Assembly: GCA_949293415.1 (NCBI GenBank)
Contig: CASFDK010000017.1
Location: 62,001-126,000 of the forward strand
From: an uncultured Verrucomicrobiota bacterium
GTDB lineage: Bacteria; Verrucomicrobiota; Verrucomicrobiia; Opitutales; Intestinicryptomonadaceae
Length of the DNA: 64,000 nt
Direction: 5' to 3'
Part shown: positions 34,012-43,983 of the stretch, in pieces
Position numbering within the stretch: the stretch's first letter is position 1
How the letters are laid out: each line of letters opens with the position of its first letter
Made by a program: the position numbers and the translations under genes
Notes under the pieces: generated by a model
The model's input: only the letters and a program-made list of their open reading frames with translations
Databases searched by the model: none
What the model was told of the DNA's origin: nothing

Positions 34012-36017
34012 GGAAAAAAAGACCCCAGACATCCATTTTCATATACGGGTGGCGGCTCGGACTGGTCGCCGCGGGTCTGGTGTGCCTGTTTTGTGCAATC
34101 TACGCGCGCCTCTACTACCTGCATGTCGAGCGCAGCGAACGGAGTCTCGAAGCCACATACAAAGCCCGCCAACTGCTCGACAAAGTGCCCGCCCGACGCG
34201 GCAATATCGTAGACGCCAAAAACAACCTGCTTGCCACGAGCCGCCCCGTGATAACGCTCGGCGTCGACCCCGAACGGGTCGAGCTGAACGCCGACGGAAT
34301 CGAAAAGCTCGGGAAAGTGGCGCAAATACTCAAGCTGCGCAAAGCCGATGTCGTGTCGATTTGCACTCCCTATCAGGATGCGGAAAAAATCGCCGCCGTC
34401 AACGCGACGATAACCGAAGCGCAGGCAAAGCGCATCAGGATGATCGGCGTAAATTTGAATATGACGCCCGAAGAGCTCGTGCGCAAATGTGTCACAACGC
34501 CCAACAACACAATCATCGTGCAACGCCGCGCCGAACAGGTTGCGGCGAAGAAAAAGGTCTTCCGCGAGCTGGCGAAAATCTTCAAAATGCCGCAGGAGGA
34601 AGTGGAACGCAATTTCGTCTCGTACTCCCCGCGCTGGAAGAAAATCGCCGAAAACCTCGACGACGCGACATACTCGCAGATTCTCGCGTTGAAAATCAAG
34701 GGCATACGCGGCGACAGAAAATACGTGCGAGTCTATCCGACAGGCTCGCTGATGTCGCACGTGGTGGGCTTTGTCAACAAGGAGTTCAGCGCGGAAATGG
34801 GTGTCGAGAAGCAGTTCGACTACTACCTGCACGGACAGGACGGCTGGATTGAAACCGAACGCGACGGACACCGTACCGAACTGCCCCACTACCGCCAGCG
34901 CGACGTGGAACCCGTGGACGGGCTGAACGTCGAGCTTTCGATAGACTCCATCATACAGGAAATGGCTTCGCGCGAAGTGCGCAACATCGCCCGCCAGTAC
35001 AATCCCACGAGCGCGACGGTAATCATAAGCGAACCCTCCACGGGCTACATCCTCGGGATGGCGAACTACCCCAATTTCGACCCCAACGAGTACAACAAGT
35101 ACCCGCAGGATTCCCTCAGAAACCGCGCAATCTGCGACCAGTACGAACCTGGGTCGACGTTCAAAATTGTGCCGATTTCCGCCGCCCTCAACGAATCGCT
35201 CGTGGGGCCCGACGACGTTTTCGACTGCAACGCCCCGACCGTAACCTACAGGGGACGCGTTCTGCGCCTGCCCAAAGAGGCGCACAAAATGGGCAATCTT
35301 TCCGTCCGCGACATCACCAAGAAAAGCTCGAACAAAGGCTCGGCGCACCTCGGCATTCTGCTCGGCGAAAGAAAGCTGTACAACTACGCGCACCTCTACG
35401 GATTCGGCGAAAAGACCAATATCGGACTGGTCGGCGAAATCGCGGGCACGCTCCACAAGGTCAAGGACTGGGACGGGCTTACAATCACGCGCCTGCCGAT
35501 GGGACACGCCGTGGCGGTAACCCCGCTGCAAATCCATTGCGCGATGAGCGTAATAGCCAATCAGGGAATTTATATGCAACCGCAACTCGTCCGCCGCGTG
35601 TTCGACAAAAACGGCAAGACGGTAATGAACTATCCACCCAAGGCGATGCGACGCATCATCAGTCCGAAAATCGCAACGCTGATGAGCGAAATGCTCTCGG
35701 AAGTCGTCAGCGACACGGGCACGGCGCACCGCGCGGCACTCAAGGGATTCAAAGTGGCGGGCAAAACGGGAACTTCGCAAAAGATAATAAACGGCGCCTA
35801 CAGCACGCACGACCACGTCGCCTCGTTCACGGGGTTCTTCCCCGCGCAACGCCCGCGTCTGGTCATAACCGTTGTCGTCGATTCCCCGAAACTCAAGGGG
35901 GTCGGCTACGGCGGCATCGTGGCTGCGCCGTCGTTTAAAAACATTGCGGAACAGGCTGCGAACTATCTGGGAATACAGTCGGACGAAGAGTTCGAAAAGA
36001 TGGTCGCGTGGAGGTAA
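34008..36017 (+). CDS. ftsI: Division transpeptidase FtsI (PBP3)
   Basis: 669 aa class B penicillin-binding protein. One membrane helix is at residues about 13-35. The N-terminal pedestal begins PARRGNIVDAKNNLLA. Transpeptidase motifs are Ser383 in EPGSTFKI (SxxK), Ser440-Ser441-Asn442 (SxN), and KTGT starting at Lys586. It cross-links septal peptidoglycan with FtsW. There is no C-terminal PASTA domain. It lies in the standard place before murE with a 7-nt gap. Confidence 0.96.
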   Translation: MRKKRPQTSIFIYGWRLGLVAAGLVCLFCAIYARLYYLHVERSERSLEATYKARQLLDKVPARRGNIVDAKNNLLATSRPVITLGVDPERVELNADGIEKLGKVAQILKLRKADVVSICTPYQDAEKIAAVNATITEAQAKRIRMIGVNLNMTPEELVRKCVTTPNNTIIVQRRAEQVAAKKKVFRELAKIFKMPQEEVERNFVSYSPRWKKIAENLDDATYSQILALKIKGIRGDRKYVRVYPTGSLMSHVVGFVNKEFSAEMGVEKQFDYYLHGQDGWIETERDGHRTELPHYRQRDVEPVDGLNVELSIDSIIQEMASREVRNIARQYNPTSATVIISEPSTGYILGMANYPNFDPNEYNKYPQDSLRNRAICDQYEPGSTFKIVPISAALNESLVGPDDVFDCNAPTVTYRGRVLRLPKEAHKMGNLSVRDITKKSSNKGSAHLGILLGERKLYNYAHLYGFGEKTNIGLVGEIAGTLHKVKDWDGLTITRLPMGHAVAVTPLQIHCAMSVIANQGIYMQPQLVRRVFDKNGKTVMNYPPKAMRRIISPKIATLMSEMLSEVVSDTGTAHRAALKGFKVAGKTGTSQKIINGAYSTHDHVASFTGFFPAQRPRLVITVVVDSPKLKGVGYGGIVAAPSFKNIAEQAANYLGIQSDEEFEKMVAWR

Positions 36018-36024
36018 TTTGACA

Positions 36025-37602
36025 ATGATAGGTTTCTCGAATTTAAACAGTCTCATAGCACTTTGCGGCGCGAAAAGCCGCTTCGGCTCTCTCTCGTTCG
36101 CGCAGCAGGACGGCGGTCTTCCCGCCTACACGGCGGCGGATTTGGCGAAAGCCGTCAACGCAATTTCGATTACGGGCGACAAAAAGGCCGAAATCAAAAT
36201 GCTCATAGCCGACAGCAGGCGCGTCGCCCCCAATACAGCATTTTTCGCGGAAAGGGGGCTTCACACCGACGGCAATATGTACGTCGAAGAGGCGGCGAAC
36301 AGGGGGGCGGTGGCAGTCGTTTCGGAAGAGCCCGCCCCGAAGGGCTTCCCCGCGACTTGGATAAGGGTTGCCGACATCGCCGAAGCTACCGCCGCGGGCG
36401 CGAAAAGCTTCTACGCCAACACCGACGACTCGCTCGAAATTTTCGCCGTTACGGGCACGAACGGCAAGACGAGCGTCACTTGGATGCTCCGCGAAATGCT
36501 TGACAAGGGCGGCACGAAATGCGGACTTGTCGGAACGATACACTACGACCTCGGCGGCAGATGCCTTCCCGCGGCGCGAACTACGCCCGAAGCCCTCGAA
36601 CTGCACGCAATGCTCAACCAAATGCGCTACGCGGGCTGCAAGGCGGCGGCGATGGAATTCAGCTCGCACGCAATAGAACAGAAGCGCGTCAAGGGGATAG
36701 CCGTGGAGTGCGCGTGCTTCCTCAACCTCACGCAGGACCACCTCGACTACCACAAGACGATGGATTCGTACTTCGAAGTCAAGGCGTCGCTCTTTACGGG
36801 CGCGCTCGGCAAAGCCCCGAAAATCGCCGTGATAAACTTCGACGACCCGCACGGCAAAAAAATCGCCGAACGCCTTTCTTCCGAAACAAGGCTCGTCTCG
36901 TTCTCCGTGGACGACCCGAGCGCGATGGTGCACGCCGAAAACCTGAAGATGCATCCGCAGAAGTCGGAATTTACGCTCGTGTGGGACGGCAAAAAAACGC
37001 CCGTCGAGATAGCCATGCCGGGGCACTACAACGTTTCGAACGCGCTCGCTGCGCTCTCGATGGTTTACGCAACCGGCAGGGATGTAGAGCGCGCGGCGAA
37101 AACGCTCGCCGACTTCAAAGGCGTTCCGGGGAGAATGCAGAAAGTGCAAAGCCCCGCAAAATTCGACATCTTCGTGGACTACGCCCACACCGACGACGCG
37201 CTCAAAAACGGTCTTTCGATGCTCAGGAAAATCGTCAAGGGCAAACTGCTCGTGGTCTTCGGCTGCGGCGGAAAGCGCGACAGGACAAAACGCCCCAAAA
37301 TGACGCGCGTTGTGCAGGAGTACGCCGACATCGCGTGGGCAACATCCGACAACCCGCGCGGCGAAAACATCTCCGACATCTTCGCGGATATGAAGGTGGG
37401 CGTAGTCGACCCGTCGAAAATCGCGTTCGTCGAGGACAGGCGCAGGGCGATAAACCTCGCAATAGACGCGGCTGGCGAAGGCGACTGCATCCTCATCGCG
37501 GGCAAGGGACACGAAACATTTCAGGAGTTGGGCGACACAATCATACCCTTCGACGACAAGCGCGTCGCCGAGGAACTGCTCGCCCTCAAGGGACTTCTAT
37601 AG
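36025..37602 (+). CDS. murE: UDP-MurNAc-L-Ala-D-Glu:meso-diaminopimelate ligase MurE
   Basis: 525 aa from ATG 36025. The P-loop is TGTNGKTSVTW. SDNPRGE is the DNPR motif that selects meso-diaminopimelate, so the wall is of the meso-DAP type. YAHTDDALKN and GKGHETFQ are also standard. It adds the third residue to the stem peptide in the cytoplasm. About 25-30 residues longer than E. coli MurE, mostly at the N-terminus. Confidence 0.96.
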   Translation: MIGFSNLNSLIALCGAKSRFGSLSFAQQDGGLPAYTAADLAKAVNAISITGDKKAEIKMLIADSRRVAPNTAFFAERGLHTDGNMYVEEAANRGAVAVVSEEPAPKGFPATWIRVADIAEATAAGAKSFYANTDDSLEIFAVTGTNGKTSVTWMLREMLDKGGTKCGLVGTIHYDLGGRCLPAARTTPEALELHAMLNQMRYAGCKAAAMEFSSHAIEQKRVKGIAVECACFLNLTQDHLDYHKTMDSYFEVKASLFTGALGKAPKIAVINFDDPHGKKIAERLSSETRLVSFSVDDPSAMVHAENLKMHPQKSEFTLVWDGKKTPVEIAMPGHYNVSNALAALSMVYATGRDVERAAKTLADFKGVPGRMQKVQSPAKFDIFVDYAHTDDALKNGLSMLRKIVKGKLLVVFGCGGKRDRTKRPKMTRVVQEYADIAWATSDNPRGENISDIFADMKVGVVDPSKIAFVEDRRRAINLAIDAAGEGDCILIAGKGHETFQELGDTIIPFDDKRVAEELLALKGLL

Positions 37603-37632
37603 ACAATACAAAACATCCGAAAGTATACAATT

Positions 37633-39213
37633 ATGCCGTTTTTTAAAGCAGACGATTTACAGGCGTGGACGGGCGGACACTGGACGAATCTCGACAACGC
37701 CCGCAAACCCGAAATAAGGGGATTTTCCAACGACAGCCGCAACATCGCAAAGGACTTCGCATTCGTCGCCATTAAGGCGCAGCGCGACGGGCACGACTTC
37801 GCCGCCGACGCAGTGGCAAACGGCGCGACCGCCGTCGTCGCCGAGCGCGCACTCGACGTTTCCGTGCCCGTACTCGTCGTCAAAAATTCGCTCTGGGCGT
37901 TCCAGAAAATCGCAAAAATGCACAGGCTGCGCTTCGACAACCCCGTCGTGGGAATCACGGGCTCGTGCGGCAAAACCTCGACAAAGGAAATGCTCGCAAA
38001 GCTCGCGGCGTGGAAAAACCCGCTCGTTACGGAAAAGAATTTCAACAACGAAATCGGCGTACCCCTTACGCTCACGAAAATAGATCTGCGCCAGAACCAG
38101 CTTGCGATAGTCGAAGCGGGCGTATCCGCGCCGTCGCAGATGGACGAGCTCGCCGAAATGATAGAGCCCGACATTGCGATAATCACGAACGTGGGGCTTT
38201 CGCACCTCGAAAAATTCGAGCAGGTCGGGAACGTGGCGAAGGAAAAATCCAAGCTTGCCGAACACGCCGCAGAGGGCGGTTGGTGCCTAATCCACCACAA
38301 CCTTCTCGGGTGGAAGGCGTTCGACGAACTCAAGTGTAAAAAGGCGGTCGTTGCGTCCGCCGACGCGCCCGAAATCAAGGCGGATTTGGTTTTCCGCTAC
38401 GCGCTAAACGCAAACGGCGACGGCACTACCTCGATAGATATGTGCGTCGAGGGCGGCGACGAGTACTATTTCGAAGTTCCCGAAATGACGGACGGGATGA
38501 TTGAAAACACCCTGCTTGCAATCTGCGCAACGCTTATGCTCGGCGGCAGGGAAGAGCAGATAGCCCAACGCCTCGAGACGCTCAAGCCCCTGCCGATGCG
38601 CGGCGGCATAGTCGAAACGGACAGGGCAAAATACTACCTCGACTGCTACAACGCATCGCCCACCTCGATGAAGGACGCGCTCGCGCACTTCGAAAAAATC
38701 TCGGCAAACGCGGCAAAGCGCACCTACGTTCTGGGCACGATGGCGGAGCTCGGGCTTGCCTCGCATCCGCACCACAAGGACATCGGCTCGCACATCACGC
38801 CCATTTCAGACGACACCGCAATACTCGTCGGCGCATTCGCCGACGCCTACAAGGCGGGGCTTATATCGAACGGTTGGGACGAGAAGAACATTTTCGTATT
38901 CGAAAACGCCCAAGCCGCGCGCGAAAAAATCGCCGAAGCCGGCGGTTTCGTATTCGTGAAGGGCAGCCGCGTCTGCGGATTGGAAAACGCCCTGCCCGAC
39001 GACGTTCTGCAAAAGCTTTCCGACAAATCCGCAGAGCCCGCGCAGGAAGAGGAAACGCCCGATCCCGAAGAAACGCCCGCCGAAGCTCCGAAATCCGAGG
39101 ACGGCGAAGACGATTCCGACGAATTCGAAAACGACGAAGACGGCGGTTTTGAAGATGAGGACGATTCTGACGACAACGCGCCCGAAGACGAAGACGAAAG
39201 GGACACGTTCTAA
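37633..39213 (+). CDS. murF: UDP-MurNAc-tripeptide:D-Ala-D-Ala ligase MurF with acidic C-terminal tail
   Basis: 526 aa against about 450 for the family. The N-terminal binding domain has FSNDSRNI, the P-loop is GITGSCGKTSTKEML, and NFNNEIGVPLTL is the MurF signature. The last roughly 60 residues (from about 466) are almost only Glu, Asp, Pro, Ser and Gly (for example EEETPDPEETPAE and FEDEDDSDD), with no counterpart in usual MurF. It finishes the UDP-MurNAc-pentapeptide. The stop overlaps the mraY start by 1 nt. The tail may bind a basic partner or the membrane enzymes (inference). Confidence 0.95.
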   Translation: MPFFKADDLQAWTGGHWTNLDNARKPEIRGFSNDSRNIAKDFAFVAIKAQRDGHDFAADAVANGATAVVAERALDVSVPVLVVKNSLWAFQKIAKMHRLRFDNPVVGITGSCGKTSTKEMLAKLAAWKNPLVTEKNFNNEIGVPLTLTKIDLRQNQLAIVEAGVSAPSQMDELAEMIEPDIAIITNVGLSHLEKFEQVGNVAKEKSKLAEHAAEGGWCLIHHNLLGWKAFDELKCKKAVVASADAPEIKADLVFRYALNANGDGTTSIDMCVEGGDEYYFEVPEMTDGMIENTLLAICATLMLGGREEQIAQRLETLKPLPMRGGIVETDRAKYYLDCYNASPTSMKDALAHFEKISANAAKRTYVLGTMAELGLASHPHHKDIGSHITPISDDTAILVGAFADAYKAGLISNGWDEKNIFVFENAQAAREKIAEAGGFVFVKGSRVCGLENALPDDVLQKLSDKSAEPAQEEETPDPEETPAEAPKSEDGEDDSDEFENDEDGGFEDEDDSDDNAPEDEDERDTF

Positions 39214-40313
39214 TGTTATACGAACTTGCAAGTTTCGAGGGATTTTTCGGGCCGCTGCGCCTGTTCCGCTATCTGTCGTTCAGATGCGGCTTTGCGCTCG
39301 CGCTCTCGTTCATCGTGGCGATGGTAATCGCCCCGCCGATAATAAGGTATCTGCGCAAATTCAAATACGAAGGCACGCAGCGGACGGAGGAGGATCTCGG
39401 CATTCTGGCCAAACTGCACGCGGACAAGCGCAACACGCCGCAAATGGGCGGAATTATCGTCTACATCGCTGTGATGGCGGGTGTGTTGCTTTTCGCGCGT
39501 CCGACGTTTCTGGTGTTCGTCGCCCTCTTCGTGTACACGGTTTTGACCGTGCTCGGGTTCGCCGACGACTACAAGAAGCTCGTCAGAAAAAGTCCGGACG
39601 GAATATCGGGAAAAACCAAGCTGGCGGTGCAGGTTGCCGTTTCGTTTGCGGCACTATGCATGCTGTATTTTTCGGAGGAATACGGCGGAATTATGCGCGA
39701 ACTTTGGGTTCCGTTCCTCAAATCCCCGCTGATTGCGGCAATGCCGTTCTGGTTCATGTTCGTGTTTTTCTTTTTCGTCATCGGCGGCTCGAGCAACGCG
39801 CTCAACCTCACCGACGGCGTGGACGGGTTGGCGATAGGCTGCACGATTACGACCGCGCTGGCATACGGAATTTTCAGCTACGTATCGGGCAATACAATCG
39901 CGGCGGAATACCTGTTTCTGCGATATGTTCCGCAATGCGGCGAACTGACGGTAATATGCTGCGCGCTGCTCGGCGCGTCGCTCGCATTCCTCTGGTATAA
40001 CGCCCATCCCGCCGACATATTTATGGGCGATACGGGTTCGCTCGCGCTCGGAGGACTCATCGGAGTAATCGCAATTATGACACTCCAACCGATTACGCTC
40101 GTGATAATCGGCGGCGTATCCGTAATGGAGGCCATGTCGGTAATCCTGCAGGTTGGCTCGTACAAAATCAGGAAGAAAAGAATTTTCAGAAGGTCGCCCA
40201 TACACCACCATTTCGAAGAGGGCGGCTGGGCGGAAACGCGCATTATCGTCAGATTCTGGATAATCTCGCTCATATGCGCGCTCGCGGGGCTTGCCACGCT
40301 CAAACTCAGATAG
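39213..40313 (+). CDS. mraY: Phospho-MurNAc-pentapeptide translocase MraY
   Basis: 366 aa inner-membrane enzyme with about ten helices. It transfers phospho-MurNAc-pentapeptide to undecaprenyl phosphate, making lipid I. Key motifs are GFADDYKKL (catalytic Asp pair), NLTDGVDGLA, AHPADIFMGDTGSLALGG and RSPIHHHFE (His loop). Length is typical. It starts inside the murF stop codon (TAATG). Confidence 0.97.
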   Translation: MLYELASFEGFFGPLRLFRYLSFRCGFALALSFIVAMVIAPPIIRYLRKFKYEGTQRTEEDLGILAKLHADKRNTPQMGGIIVYIAVMAGVLLFARPTFLVFVALFVYTVLTVLGFADDYKKLVRKSPDGISGKTKLAVQVAVSFAALCMLYFSEEYGGIMRELWVPFLKSPLIAAMPFWFMFVFFFFVIGGSSNALNLTDGVDGLAIGCTITTALAYGIFSYVSGNTIAAEYLFLRYVPQCGELTVICCALLGASLAFLWYNAHPADIFMGDTGSLALGGLIGVIAIMTLQPITLVIIGGVSVMEAMSVILQVGSYKIRKKRIFRRSPIHHHFEEGGWAETRIIVRFWIISLICALAGLATLKLR

Positions 40314-40314
40314 G

Positions 40315-41610
40315 ATGAAGCCGTCGATAACAGAGCTTGCACAGGGAAAGCCCGTCGCCGTTTTCGGTGCGGGCTCTAGCGGCAAGGCTGCGCAAAAACT
40401 GCTCGAGAGCCTCGGCATCGAAGCCGTTTTGTACGCCGAAAGTTCGGGGAAAAAGCCGTTTCCCGACGACGCGAACTGCCGCGAATTTTCGCCCGAAGCC
40501 GCAAAAGCCCACGCGCTTGTCGTATACTCGCCCGCATTCCGCCCCGACCACAAATGGATTGCCGAAGCCGAAAAGGCGGGGGCAACCGCAATCTGCGAGC
40601 CGGACCTTTCCGCACTCGCGTGGAGCGGCAAAATAATCGCAATCACGGGCACGAACGGAAAGACCACCCTGACCTCTTTTTTGACGCACGCGCTGAAGCT
40701 TGCGGAAGTCGACGCAATCGCGGCAGGCAATATCGGCACGCCGCTTTCGGCGTTCTGCGCGGAGTTCGGAAGCGACCCGAAAAAAACCGCAGTTTGCGAA
40801 CTCAGCAGTTTCCAGACTTTCCGCCTGAAATATATGCGCCCAGACGCGCTGCTCTGGACGAACTTCGCGCCCGACCACCTCGACTGGCACAGGGATATGC
40901 GCGAATACTTCGACGCGAAATTCAACCTCGTATCCGCAACCGACGGCAACCCGATTTTCGTGGGCGAGGATGTCGCCCGCGCCGCCGCGCAATACGGCGA
41001 AACGCTGCCGAAATCCGCGCGCGTCGTCGCTCCCGAAGCAGACTTTCGCGCCCCCGCGCCGTTCGACTCGTCGATACAGTCGAAAAACTACGCAATGGCG
41101 GCGGCGTTCTGGCGCGGAACGGGTCTGCCCGCCGACATTCCCGAAAAGGCGGCAAAGACATTCGCCCTGCCCGCCTACAGATTTTCGAAACCGCTGAAAG
41201 CCGGCTCTGTAAGATTTTTCAACGACTCGAAAGCCACAAACGCCCACGCGGCAATCGCCGCCCTCGAAGAGCTGGGAAACGAGCCGGACCTAATCTGGCT
41301 CGGCGGCGGCAAAGACAAACTTTGCGACCTCTCGGAACTCGCCGACGCGGTTGCAAAACACGCCCGCGCAGCGGTGCTGATAGGTCAGACCGCGCAAAAG
41401 CTCGCCGATACCCTCAACGGCAGACTTGCCGGCGGCGTATTCGTGTGCGGCTCGATGCGCCAAGCCGTCGAAAAGTGCAACGACCTCGCGCGGAAAAACA
41501 CCGCCGTACTCTTCAGCCCCGCATTCTCGAGCTTCGGAATGTTTTCGGGCTACGCCGAGCGCGGAAAATCTTTCGAAAGCGAAGTTTTGTGTTTGAAGAA
41601 TTTAAAATAA
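40315..41610 (+). CDS. murD: UDP-MurNAc-L-Ala:D-glutamate ligase MurD
   Basis: 431 aa from ATG 40315, one nt after the mraY stop. The N-terminal Rossmann-like part has VAVFGAGSSGKAAQ, the P-loop is ITGTNGKTTLTSF, CELSSFQ and NFAPDHLDWH are typical, and NDSKATNAHA marks the C-terminal domain. It adds D-Glu to UDP-MurNAc-L-Ala. Confidence 0.95.
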   Translation: MKPSITELAQGKPVAVFGAGSSGKAAQKLLESLGIEAVLYAESSGKKPFPDDANCREFSPEAAKAHALVVYSPAFRPDHKWIAEAEKAGATAICEPDLSALAWSGKIIAITGTNGKTTLTSFLTHALKLAEVDAIAAGNIGTPLSAFCAEFGSDPKKTAVCELSSFQTFRLKYMRPDALLWTNFAPDHLDWHRDMREYFDAKFNLVSATDGNPIFVGEDVARAAAQYGETLPKSARVVAPEADFRAPAPFDSSIQSKNYAMAAAFWRGTGLPADIPEKAAKTFALPAYRFSKPLKAGSVRFFNDSKATNAHAAIAALEELGNEPDLIWLGGGKDKLCDLSELADAVAKHARAAVLIGQTAQKLADTLNGRLAGGVFVCGSMRQAVEKCNDLARKNTAVLFSPAFSSFGMFSGYAERGKSFESEVLCLKNLK

Positions 41611-41646
41611 AAGTAAAAATAAGCGAAAAATAAGGGGTACTCAATT

Positions 41647-42840
41647 ATGAAAAAATCATTCGCAATAACAACCATCATAGCTCTTCATGCGGCTCTCATC
41701 GGGGGAATGCTGATTCAGGGATGCAGCTCCGAACCCGCCGAAACGCAACCTGCAAAGGCAAAAACGACCGTCGAGGAAATAAATCCCGCACAGCCCGAAG
41801 AACAGGCGCAACCCGCGGCGGCGGAGACGAAGGAGGTAATCCCCCCCGAAGGCAGCTCGGCTCTCAGGGCGGCACCCACGCGTCCAGCTTGGAATATGGG
41901 CAAGTCGAGCGAGGAAATCGTGCCAGCCGACAAGCCCGTCGAGCCGCAGAAACCCGTTGCGAACGAACTTGTAAAACCCGTCGAAAAAGACCCGAATCTC
42001 GTCTCCTACACGGTACAGCGCGGCGACTCGCTCGCGAAAATCGCCAAGAAGCACAACGTTTCGCTCGACAAGGTTCTTAAAATCAACGGAATGACTCGCG
42101 CAACAGTCATCCAAGTAGGTCAGGAAATTTCGCTTCCCGCACCCGACAAGAACGCGGAGGTAGTGCCCGCAACACCCGTCGCCCCGAAAATCGAATCGGC
42201 GGTCGAAACGGAGGAAGTGGCCGTGTACGTCGTGCAGAAGGGAGACTCTCTCGGCAGGCTCGCGCGCAAATTCAACACGACCGTTAAGCACCTGATGGCA
42301 ATCAACGGACTCAAAAACCACAACATCAAAATCGGTCAGAAGCTCAACGTTTCGAAAAAGGCGTTGGCGCAGTCCGCCGAAAGCGCGCCGAAGGCTGCAA
42401 AACGACAAAAGGGCTTGGAACTTGCAGACGGCGAAGTCGAACACGTCGTAAAGTCGGGCGAAACGCTCGGATTTATCGCCCTCAAGTACAAGACTTCCGT
42501 CAAGGCGATTATGGAAAGAAATTCCATCAAAGACGCGAACAAGCTCAGAGTCGGGCAGAAACTGGCAATCGCATCGAAAGCCGCGCCCAAGACCGACGCA
42601 AAGCCTGCGGCAAAAGCAGAACCCAAAGTTGAGGCGCAAAAGCCCGCGCAGCCCGCAATTCCCGTGGTAAAAGACGTTCCCGCGCAGCCCGCCGCAAACG
42701 CCGCTTCCGCTCCGGCGGTAGTTCCCGAAACGCCCGCACAACCCGCTCCCGCCGCGCCCGCACAACCCGCTCCCGCCGCGCCCGCGCAACCCGCTCCCGC
42801 ACAGTCCGAAGCGGAAAACCTGCCCGTAGTGGAACTCTAA
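41647..42840 (+). CDS. LysM lipoprotein with three LysM domains, inside the dcw cluster
   Basis: 397 aa. Signal peptide with lipobox IQGC (Cys26). A Pro/Glu-rich linker is followed by three LysM domains at about 119-163 (YTVQRGDSLAKIAKKHNVS), 192-234 (YVVQKGDSLGRLARKFN) and 264-307 (HVVKSGETLGFIALKYK). The tail is Pro/Ala/Gln-rich with a short repeat. LysM binds peptidoglycan glycans, so the protein probably links the outer membrane to the wall or recruits factors to the septum. No catalytic domain is seen. Placement between murD and ftsW is unusual; 36 nt follow murD and 15 nt precede ftsW. Confidence 0.9.
   Translation: MKKSFAITTIIALHAALIGGMLIQGCSSEPAETQPAKAKTTVEEINPAQPEEQAQPAAAETKEVIPPEGSSALRAAPTRPAWNMGKSSEEIVPADKPVEPQKPVANELVKPVEKDPNLVSYTVQRGDSLAKIAKKHNVSLDKVLKINGMTRATVIQVGQEISLPAPDKNAEVVPATPVAPKIESAVETEEVAVYVVQKGDSLGRLARKFNTTVKHLMAINGLKNHNIKIGQKLNVSKKALAQSAESAPKAAKRQKGLELADGEVEHVVKSGETLGFIALKYKTSVKAIMERNSIKDANKLRVGQKLAIASKAAPKTDAKPAAKAEPKVEAQKPAQPAIPVVKDVPAQPAANAASAPAVVPETPAQPAPAAPAQPAPAAPAQPAPAQSEAENLPVVEL
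42733..42800 (+). repeat. 24-bp tandem repeat in the LysM lipoprotein tail
   Basis: A 24-bp unit coding PAQPAPAA occurs at 42733-42756 and 42757-42780 without change, and again at 42781-42800 with one change and truncated. It is likely to vary in copy number between strains by slippage. Confidence 0.85.
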
Positions 42841-42855
42841 ACCGTTGCGCCGAAG

Positions 42856-43983
42856 ATGCCCGTAAAAACCGAAAAATCGGGTCTGTTTGGCGCGTGGATT
42901 CCGGTAATTCTGCCCGTAATTTTCCTCACGTCGCTCGGGATGCTCATCCTTATGAGCGCGGGGGTGGGCGGAGACGACCCCTACTCCATCGTTCGTAGAC
43001 AGTCCGTATGGCTTGTGATTGCAGTCGCCGCGGGATGTTTTGCGGCGTTTGTCGATTTAAAATTCCTCAAGAAAATTTCGATACCCTTCGCAATAGTCTC
43101 GATGGTGCTGTTGCTCTTGGCGGTTGTCGGACCTTTCTCAAAGGAAGTAAACGGCTCGCACAGATGGATTGACCTCAAGATTTTGGCGGTGCAGTCGAGC
43201 GATATCGCCAAGTTCTCGTTCATAATTCTGCTTTCGTCGTACCTGTACGACAATCAGCGGCGGATGGGAACGTTCTGGTACGGTCTCGTAAAACCCCTTG
43301 CGATAACGGGCATATTCTGCGTGCTCATCATCATAGAGCCCGACTACGGCACGACGGCGGTGGTCGGCGCAATCGGTTTCGTGCTTATATTCCTGGCGGG
43401 GGCGAAAAAACTTTATCTGGGCGCGGTATGCGTGCCCGCGATACTCGGATTCGCCGTGATGGTCTACCACGACCCCGTGCGTCTCAACCGCGTTTTGAGC
43501 TTTCTAGATTTGGAAAACACCAAGACGGAGGGCGGCTACCAACTCTATCAGGGCATTCTCGCGTTCGGCTCGGGGAAGCTCACGGGGCTGGGAATCGGAC
43601 AGGGACGGCAGCAGCTGGCGTTTCTGCCCGAAGCGCACACCGACTTCGTATTTGCAATCGTGGGCGAAGAACTCGGGCTTGTCGGAACGTACTCCGTTGT
43701 TACGGCGTTTTTGATTCTATTTCTTGCGGGGCTTTGGAACCTGCGCAAAGCGCCGAACCTCTACGAATTTTCTCTGGCGACGGGCGCATTGCTGATGATT
43801 GTGGTACAGGCAATCTCGAATATGTGCGTCGTGACGGGGCTTATGCCCACAAAGGGCATCTCGCTGCCGTTCATCAGCTACGGCGGCTCGAACCTCGTGG
43901 CGATGTTCGTCTTCACGGGTCTTTTGATAAACTGCATACGCGCGTGGAGCAAACCCGCGCAAATTAGGGCAAGCGAACTATGA
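42856..43983 (+). CDS. ftsW: Lipid II glycosyltransferase FtsW (SEDS family)
   Basis: 375 aa polytopic membrane protein. FLPEAHTDFVFAIVGEELG carries the conserved SEDS loop with the catalytic Asp region, and GISLPFISYGGSNL is the FtsW/RodA signature near the C-terminus. The loop usually reading NGARRWI with PSE is here NGSHRWID with QSSDIAKF, a small deviation. It polymerises septal glycan with FtsI. The stop overlaps murG by 4 nt. Confidence 0.94.
   Translation: MPVKTEKSGLFGAWIPVILPVIFLTSLGMLILMSAGVGGDDPYSIVRRQSVWLVIAVAAGCFAAFVDLKFLKKISIPFAIVSMVLLLLAVVGPFSKEVNGSHRWIDLKILAVQSSDIAKFSFIILLSSYLYDNQRRMGTFWYGLVKPLAITGIFCVLIIIEPDYGTTAVVGAIGFVLIFLAGAKKLYLGAVCVPAILGFAVMVYHDPVRLNRVLSFLDLENTKTEGGYQLYQGILAFGSGKLTGLGIGQGRQQLAFLPEAHTDFVFAIVGEELGLVGTYSVVTAFLILFLAGLWNLRKAPNLYEFSLATGALLMIVVQAISNMCVVTGLMPTKGISLPFISYGGSNLVAMFVFTGLLINCIRAWSKPAQIRASEL

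Noticed and set aside
42733..42800. CRISPR-like short repeats
   Set aside because: The units are in frame, adjacent without spacers, and code for PAQPAPAA in a lipoprotein tail.
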